A stretch of 11,078 nt of DNA from Phycisphaerales bacterium UBA2218 (GTDB taxonomy: Bacteria > Planctomycetota > Phycisphaerae > Sedimentisphaerales > Anaerobacaceae), in NCBI GenBank assembly GCA_002327785.1, contig DCUI01000223.1, forward strand, positions 18,154 through 29,231. The letters are read 5' to 3'. A program made the translations under genes and the position numbers. Each line of letters starts with the position of its first letter. Within the stretch, counting starts at the first letter, position 1. The notes beneath the pieces were generated by a model that did not search any database, had not been told where the DNA came from, and saw only the letters and a program-made list of their open reading frames with translations. Positions 6,598-11,078 of this stretch are shown here, one piece after another.

Positions 6598-6639
6598 GAC
6601 GCCCCCCGCTTTTCGACCGAAGAGGGCCGCCGTGGCTTG

Positions 6640-7083
6640 TCATTCCGCGAGGAAGTCCCGGAGGTGACGTTCCAGCTCTGGCATATCTCGCGTCCAACAC
6701 TCCCAGACCACAAGCACTTTCCAGCCCATGGCCCGGAGCGCCTTGATGTTCCTCCGATCCCGATCGACATTCCCCCGGCGCTTCTTTTCCCAGAACTCCG
6801 GATTGGTCGCGGGTCGAACGCGGCCATACCTGCACCGGTGCATGTGCCAGAAACAGCCGTGAACGAAGATCGCCTTGCGATGACGCGGTAATACAATGTC
6901 CGGAGAGCCAGGAAGTTCACGCCGATGCAGGCGAAACCTGTATCCCATGTGGTGAACCATCCCCCGCACGATGATTTCAGGCCCTGTATTCTTGCTGCGG
7001 ATACGAGACATACAGAACCTGCGTTGTTCTCTATTCAATACATCAGTCACGGGTATGGTCTCAGCACGGTGTGCGTCTGTCAT
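6640..7083 (-). CDS. vsr: Very short patch repair (Vsr) family endonuclease
   Basis: Classical Vsr nicks DNA at T:G mismatches made by deamination of 5-methylcytosine and works beside a cytosine methylase. The 147-residue protein has the family opening MSRIRSKNTGPE at 25-36 (E36), GSPDIVLP with catalytic D62, and the VHGCFWHMHRC block at 74-84 with H75 and H80. The zinc ligands C77, H82, C84 and C129 are also visible. These align in order with E. coli E25, D51, H64, C66, H69, H71, C73 and C117, so the enzyme should be active. The ATG overlaps the stop of the response regulator gene in an ATGA, implying coupled translation; an in-frame GTG at 7050 is an alternative start nearer the usual length. 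It is the last gene of the operon. Whether it repairs mismatches or acts as a restriction nuclease cannot be told here. Confidence 0.92.
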   Translation of the reverse strand: MTDAHRAETIPVTDVLNREQRRFCMSRIRSKNTGPEIIVRGMVHHMGYRFRLHRRELPGSPDIVLPRHRKAIFVHGCFWHMHRCRYGRVRPATNPEFWEKKRRGNVDRDRRNIKALRAMGWKVLVVWECWTRDMPELERHLRDFLAE

Positions 7084-8258
7084 TCTGACGGCTGTACAGG
7101 ACTCCTGATCCTTTCCAGGACGGTGCTTACGTCAAGATCCGGCGTTCCGATACGGCCGATATATCTCTGGAACCGCACTCCGAGAGCCTCAGCAAATGGG
7201 CTCGCCATCGTGGCGAGGCATGTACAGGCCCTGACGTCGGCAAGAACAATGTGTTCCAGTTCTTGGAAGTCAATCACCAGATCAGGAATATCCCAGACAC
7301 CTGGGAGGAAGTGGTAACGGTCCGGTGACTCATCTCGTGTGTTTCTCACGAGTCGCTCGACTCTCTTCTTCTTGTTATTGCTCTGAGAAGCAAGCCATTC
7401 AGCTATCTCCTCCGTATCCTTAGCTAGAAATGCCCGCGCACACAACACCGATTCAGTCTTCGGCGTTCGGCCAGCAGTTGAGACCATGTCGCAGGTTGGC
7501 CAAAGTACGACAAGGTACTTGTTGCCTCCGCCAGTCTGCCTCAGCCGAATATCGCCAAGCATTGGATCCTTCCCCATTGGAGGCTTGACATAGTACTCTG
7601 CTGGATGGATGTTATCCCCGCCTGCAATCTGTTCGACTGCCGAGGTGGCGTAGACCTCCTCGATCATTTGGCTGATTCCTTCGCGGGCAAATGTCAAGGC
7701 GAGTCGTTGAACCACAAGTCGCAGAAATTCTGGCTTGTCGACAAGTGGCTCGAAGTCTCTCCAGTGTCCCTCAACGAACGCCCACATATAGGTACACATT
7801 GTCTGGTCTATATGATTCACAATCGCGCGATGGACCTGTGGTATGCGTAACCTGAAAAGATCAGCGATTTCCTCCTTCAGTCTTTCAAGCCCTCCGGCGT
7901 CCTTGCCCACGAGTCTGACAAACGTGCTTTGGTGTGCTTCAAGTCCCTCCGGGAGCGCTGTGTAAAGCACCACGGGTACAAAACCTGAGTGCTTGATACT
8001 ATCGAGAATCTGAATACCGGTCTGTTCTCCTCCCTGGAGAGCTTTGCCGCGATAGACATCCAAAATGATCAGGTCGGCCTTGCGCTCGTGTATGAGGTTC
8101 AATGCCTGGGTCAAGTTGCCAATCTCGCTGATGTTCAACCTCCGAGAGTCGATAGACATGTCCGACAGGTAATCCAGAATCTGTTTGCGGATCGTTTCTT
8201 CATCCTCGACGAGCAGAATATTCCAGACTCTGGGCGTGGCATCCTTCGAATCAGGCAT
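7080..8258 (-). CDS. Response regulator with unrecognised 260-residue output domain
   Basis: Residues 11-128 form a CheY-like receiver domain: acidic pocket E18-D19 in LLVEDEE, phosphoacceptor D67 in LIILDVYRG, T100 in LYTALP and K119 in LVGKD. All the residues needed for phosphotransfer are present. The remaining 130-392 is not one of the common DNA-binding or enzymatic outputs I know. It contains LVVLWPTCDMV at about 250-260 (C256, D257) and GVWDIPDLVIDFQELEHIV near residue 335, with a mixed helix/strand character. No membrane segment is seen. The ATG lies inside the end of the kinase gene (8-nt overlap), with a GGGGGA ribosome site at 8266-8271, so the neighbouring kinase is its likely partner. 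The 3' end overlaps vsr. The receiver call is strong; the function of the output domain is unknown. Confidence 0.85.
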   Translation of the reverse strand: MPDSKDATPRVWNILLVEDEETIRKQILDYLSDMSIDSRRLNISEIGNLTQALNLIHERKADLIILDVYRGKALQGGEQTGIQILDSIKHSGFVPVVLYTALPEGLEAHQSTFVRLVGKDAGGLERLKEEIADLFRLRIPQVHRAIVNHIDQTMCTYMWAFVEGHWRDFEPLVDKPEFLRLVVQRLALTFAREGISQMIEEVYATSAVEQIAGGDNIHPAEYYVKPPMGKDPMLGDIRLRQTGGGNKYLVVLWPTCDMVSTAGRTPKTESVLCARAFLAKDTEEIAEWLASQSNNKKKRVERLVRNTRDESPDRYHFLPGVWDIPDLVIDFQELEHIVLADVRACTCLATMASPFAEALGVRFQRYIGRIGTPDLDVSTVLERIRSPVQPSE

Positions 8259-10338
8259 CTTGATGTCCCCCTATGCGCTTCCGGAGAGTTACGCGAAACG
8301 TTGTGCCTGACAGGGGACCACCCGACACTAGTTCAAGGGCACCGTCATACTCCGCCGCCGTCTCGCCGGCAATCGTAAGCCCCAATCCTACTCCATCAGG
8401 CTTTGTCGAGAAATAGGGATCAAATACTCTGTCGCGAACATCCTCGGGTATGCCCGGACCACTATCCGAGAAGAGAATCACCAGTTCCCGTGGCTGCTGC
8501 GAAACCTCAATGACAATTCTGCGTGCGTTCTGGGGCACCTTCTCCAACCAGTAAAGCGAGTTGTCTAGCAGATTGACAAATATCTGCTGCATCTCACCCT
8601 GATCCACCGTGACGATCGTCTGGCTGTCCGGTTGGTGGACATTCACACCCAGTTCGCTAATGCGCTTGCCAAAAAGCAAGCATGCATCTGAAATAACACC
8701 TTCAATGGCAATTTCTGCCGGACGCCCGCGTTTCCTCCCGCTGAATGGTGCAAGCCTCTTGAAAAGCATGGACAATACTTCGGCTTGCTGGGTGATGGTA
8801 GATATGCGTGTCTGGAGTGGTTGCGAGTCGATGGTTTTGTCTCTGGCACGATCAATATCTCGCTTCATCAACATGGCCTCATTCGAGATCGCGGCCACTG
8901 GGGTCCTGCCTTCATGCAACACGACGTCGATTATCTGGCCGAGTGTGGCCAGACGGCGGTATCTCGCCAAGACCTGCTGAACCTCAGCGATGCCGTGCTC
9001 GAAAGCCTTCGTTTTCTCGCCGAGAAATGCCTTGAGTTCTACGTCTGTAGGATATCGCTTCTCGACGTAGTCTCGCAACGGCGCGATGTCCAATACGTCA
9101 AAGAGTCCAGTGGCTGGTTTCTGCACGTACCGGCCGCGACGATATGTGTCACGCTTGACCTCCAGCTTCGAGAGAACACTGACCAGGACTTGCTTGAAGT
9201 CATCAAAGGCAGAGCTGCTGACTATTCCCTCGCGGTTCGTCTGATCACGGAGTCCTGGATTACCGTCCGCCGAGATGAAAACTGCCCCGACAACCTGATT
9301 GTTGCTGAGACGCATCGTCGGGTTCTGCACTCGTCGAATGTCAAGACGAAGCCAATCATTGTCCGCAAGAAGAACACGAAAGTCATCCCTGTAGATGCTG
9401 ATACCACATGCGGAGTTGAGGTCGTCACGTAGCTTGCGTACAGTTGATCCCAGTTCATCTGCCAACGGATCCAGGTTATCGCGATCCCAGACACGGAACT
9501 CGAAATGGAATGGTCCGGATTCGGGGGCGCGTCCTTTGAGACGTATGTCATCGGAGATGGAGATTGCTTCATGTGTGTCCGGTCCTTCATACGTGGCGTT
9601 GACACTCCCCTTCGCGTCGACATCACCAGCAAAGCGGTAGTGTGGTTTGCCCAGAACCGGCGGAGGCGTAATGACCCCGGCGTAATCTTTGAACCTGTCC
9701 GGAAGAACCATCTCGATCTCGAAGTCATTTGTACCTCTATGAGGGGAGATGAGTCTGGACAATTCTCCGCGGAGACACAAAAATGACTCGGCATCCCAGG
9801 CATCATTCATGCGTGTAAGATGCAGAGTTGTTCCATGCCCACGTCCTTTTGATGCCGGAGATTCTTCCCATCTGCATCGGACTTGGTCCAAGTACAAGCT
9901 CTCGTCATCAAATCGTCCCCAGTCAAACCGAACGCGGACCATTTTTCGTCGTCCAATGGCGAGCGATTCCATTTCCATTGCTTGTGCGATACGAGCTGCG
10001 GCAAACCGACCGATTCCCTTTTCGCCTGTAACTCGGCGTCCAGCAGCGCTCCTGATGTCCTTGGTCTTTGATACAGTCGCGGGTTCAAACCATGCCCTCT
10101 GAATAGTCGCCAGCGTCATGCCCACGCCGTCATCCTCGATGAGAATACCTCCTTGAGATGGTTGAAGGGGATCTTCAAAGACGATACGGACTTTCTTGGC
10201 ATCCGCATCGTAGGCATTCTTGATTAACTCCACGAGAGCGACGATCTCATTGCTGATAAGGTCGCGACCAATTGTGCGGACGATCCTCGCTCTGGGTCTG
10301 AGTCTTGCAGAACCTTTGCGAACTCCCTTCTTTTCCAT
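8251..10338 (-). CDS. Dual-GHKL protein: MORC/HSP90-like ATPase plus histidine kinase
   Basis: The 695-residue soluble protein carries two GHKL ATP-binding modules. The N-terminal one (about 18-200) has ELIKNAYDADA (E37, N41), DDGVGM at 69-74 and TGEKGIGRFAAAR at 104-116, in the MORC/MutL/HSP90 style. It is followed by an S5-like part (about 290-400) with GISIYRD at 312 and TNREG (N368-G371). The C-terminal half is a histidine kinase core: H475 in LHEGRTPV, N box NLLDNSLYWL (N593), G1 DSGPGIP (D625), F box FDPYFSTKP and G2 GVGLGLTIA (649-657). No membrane segment or PAS domain is seen, so the MORC-like ATPase is the likely sensor. The start at 10338 is chosen from a strong GGAGGTG; an upstream reading to 10377 is possible but lacks a site. 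The next gene is its probable response regulator. Confidence 0.88.
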   Translation of the reverse strand: MEKKGVRKGSARLRPRARIVRTIGRDLISNEIVALVELIKNAYDADAKKVRIVFEDPLQPSQGGILIEDDGVGMTLATIQRAWFEPATVSKTKDIRSAAGRRVTGEKGIGRFAAARIAQAMEMESLAIGRRKMVRVRFDWGRFDDESLYLDQVRCRWEESPASKGRGHGTTLHLTRMNDAWDAESFLCLRGELSRLISPHRGTNDFEIEMVLPDRFKDYAGVITPPPVLGKPHYRFAGDVDAKGSVNATYEGPDTHEAISISDDIRLKGRAPESGPFHFEFRVWDRDNLDPLADELGSTVRKLRDDLNSACGISIYRDDFRVLLADNDWLRLDIRRVQNPTMRLSNNQVVGAVFISADGNPGLRDQTNREGIVSSSAFDDFKQVLVSVLSKLEVKRDTYRRGRYVQKPATGLFDVLDIAPLRDYVEKRYPTDVELKAFLGEKTKAFEHGIAEVQQVLARYRRLATLGQIIDVVLHEGRTPVAAISNEAMLMKRDIDRARDKTIDSQPLQTRISTITQQAEVLSMLFKRLAPFSGRKRGRPAEIAIEGVISDACLLFGKRISELGVNVHQPDSQTIVTVDQGEMQQIFVNLLDNSLYWLEKVPQNARRIVIEVSQQPRELVILFSDSGPGIPEDVRDRVFDPYFSTKPDGVGLGLTIAGETAAEYDGALELVSGGPLSGTTFRVTLRKRIGGHQDA

Positions 10339-10345
10339 TCGTCTG

Positions 10346-10352
10346 CACCTCC
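10346..10352 (-). promoter_or_regulatory. Ribosome binding site that decides the dual-GHKL gene start
   Basis: On the minus strand GGAGGTG lies 7 nt before the ATG at 10338. The longer open frame back to 10377 would encode this site inside the gene, so the ATG at 10338 is preferred. Confidence 0.7.
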
Positions 10353-10393
10353 AAGAAGCCGGCATTTCCCCCCACACTATGAGGGCTATGATC

Positions 10394-11078
10394 CTACTGG
10401 CAGCGTGTTAACAAGCTCTTCGCGATAACCGCCATCACAGGAGGGCACACGGCGTTGCCTATCATCTTAATCCTGTCGCGTCGTGTCCCATGCTGAATCT
10501 TGAACCGCCTCGGCCAACCCATGGCGGCCTTGAGTTCCTCTGGCTGAAGCATCCGCATGACATGGCCTGACTCAGTGGGTTTCACGAGGGCGAACCGGTC
10601 CAACGTGGTTATGGTACGCAAAGGAGTTTTCAGTGACTGCCAGCCTCCGGCATGATCGGAACCATAGTAGACGATCAAGAACGATGTCTTCTCGCCTACG
10701 CGGTCTATTGCCCGGTCCGCTCTCGCCAAGGTCGCCTCTGCTCGTCGTTCTGTGCGCAGGGTTGTCCAGTCGTACTCGCCGTTAAGACTGACCACCTCGG
10801 CTGCGGACCTTTGCCTTCTACCTCGCGGCTTGATCTCACTTGGCTTCTTCTTGAGATCGAAGAGAAGGAAGAGACGCCTTCTTGCCTGTGGAACGCCGAA
10901 GTCCGCCGCATTCAGCTTCTGTGGCAGGCCATGATAGCCGAGCTCTCCCATCTGCTCTATGAGCCGAGCGTACTTCGACCATTTCTGCATGCGGACGACG
11001 TTCTCCACGATGACCCAGCGGGGTTTGAGAATCTCCGCGAATTTGACCACCAGCAGGGCCGTGTCCTTGCTCTTTTCA
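10394..11078 (-). CDS. DNA (cytosine-5) methyltransferase, C-terminal part (5' end off window)
   Basis: The frame is open to the right edge, so only the last 227 residues are present. They contain ENV (motif IV; E25-N26 of the fragment), GVPQARRRLF (motif VIII, about 61-70), a short target-recognition region with SFLIVYYGSD and LKTPLRTITTLDRFALV, RMLQPEELKAAMGWP (motif IX) and IGNAVCPPV (motif X, about 206-214). This is the motif order of m5C methyltransferases, which flip out and methylate a cytosine in a short DNA site. Motif I and the catalytic PCQ loop must lie beyond the edge. The recognition sequence cannot be told. The gene ends 55 bp before the dual-GHKL gene in the same direction. 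Its presence with vsr fits a restriction-modification type locus. Confidence 0.92.
   Translation of the reverse strand, partial: EKSKDTALLVVKFAEILKPRWVIVENVVRMQKWSKYARLIEQMGELGYHGLPQKLNAADFGVPQARRRLFLLFDLKKKPSEIKPRGRRQRSAAEVVSLNGEYDWTTLRTERRAEATLARADRAIDRVGEKTSFLIVYYGSDHAGGWQSLKTPLRTITTLDRFALVKPTESGHVMRMLQPEELKAAMGWPRRFKIQHGTRRDRIKMIGNAVCPPVMAVIAKSLLTRCQ

Larger units (their letters stand above)
6279..6639. other. 361-bp intergenic region between vsr and the HTH gene
   Basis: No gene is seen. From left to right it holds the ribosome site and strong leader hairpin of the HTH gene (6283-6330), its likely promoter (6393-6421), a C-rich stretch at 6436-6533 without recognisable structure, and a heptanucleotide repeat tract (6534-6597). 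The short remainder runs to the vsr stop. No T-tailed terminator is visible after vsr. The region also marks the change from the GC-rich housekeeping part to the lower-GC accessory operon. Confidence 0.65.

Noticed and set aside
6520..6600. CRISPR-like array in the vsr-HTH intergenic region
   Set aside because: The units are 7 bp with no spacers; this is a short tandem repeat tract, not a repeat-spacer array.
6598..6639. Rho-independent terminator after vsr
   Set aside because: The G-rich run and short A-run on the minus strand do not form a stem with a T-tail.
8785..9432. 215-codon plus-strand open frame inside the kinase gene
   Set aside because: It is antisense to the continuous dual-GHKL reading frame, which has conserved motifs on both sides.
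10339..10377. Longer N-terminus for the dual-GHKL protein starting at GTG 10377
   Set aside because: The GGAGGTG site at 10346-10352 fits the ATG at 10338, and the 13 extra residues carry no conserved feature.

Overview
The window reads as chromosomal DNA of a Gram-negative bacterium, most likely a planctomycete of the Phycisphaerae type. Three things suggest this: an LptB-type ATPase, which implies lipopolysaccharide export; GC-rich housekeeping genes; and a large acidic protein that begins with the excisionase-like helix-turn-helix common in Planctomycetota. The taxonomic call is inference from protein style and repeat style, not from a marker gene.

Left part (1-4919). A metallophosphoesterase gene (minus strand, 3' end off the window) is divergent from a plus-strand housekeeping operon lptB-def-fmt-rsmB. 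The operon has a recognisable promoter (TTGCCC, 16 bp, TATAAT) just before lptB. It combines LPS export (LptB), N-terminal formyl-Met processing (Fmt adds the formyl group to initiator tRNA, Def removes it from new proteins) and 16S rRNA m5C methylation (RsmB). The spaces around these genes hold short-period repeats and inverted repeats: an 80-bp imperfect palindrome before lptB, an inverted AATC heptad array between def and fmt, and a 10-bp-period repeat that has entered the 3' end of fmt.

Middle (4956-6639). A minus-strand gene, convergent with rsmB, encodes a 440-residue protein with an N-terminal HTH, a long acidic linker, two membrane helices and a Lys/Ala/Pro-rich histone-H1-like tail. 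Its leader contains a strong hairpin. Upstream of it lies a heptanucleotide repeat tract, at the boundary to the next block.

Right part (6640-11078). A compact minus-strand operon of lower GC, transcribed from the right edge inward: a DNA cytosine-5 methyltransferase (5' end off the window), a soluble protein with two GHKL ATPase modules (an N-terminal MORC/HSP90-like one and a C-terminal histidine kinase), a response regulator with a large output domain I do not recognise, and a Vsr-type endonuclease. The last three genes are closely coupled: 8-nt overlap, then ATGA overlap. This looks like an accessory restriction-modification or defence locus in which a methylase and a nuclease bracket a complete two-component phosphorelay whose sensor is itself a MORC-like ATPase. 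It is the most interesting content of the window.
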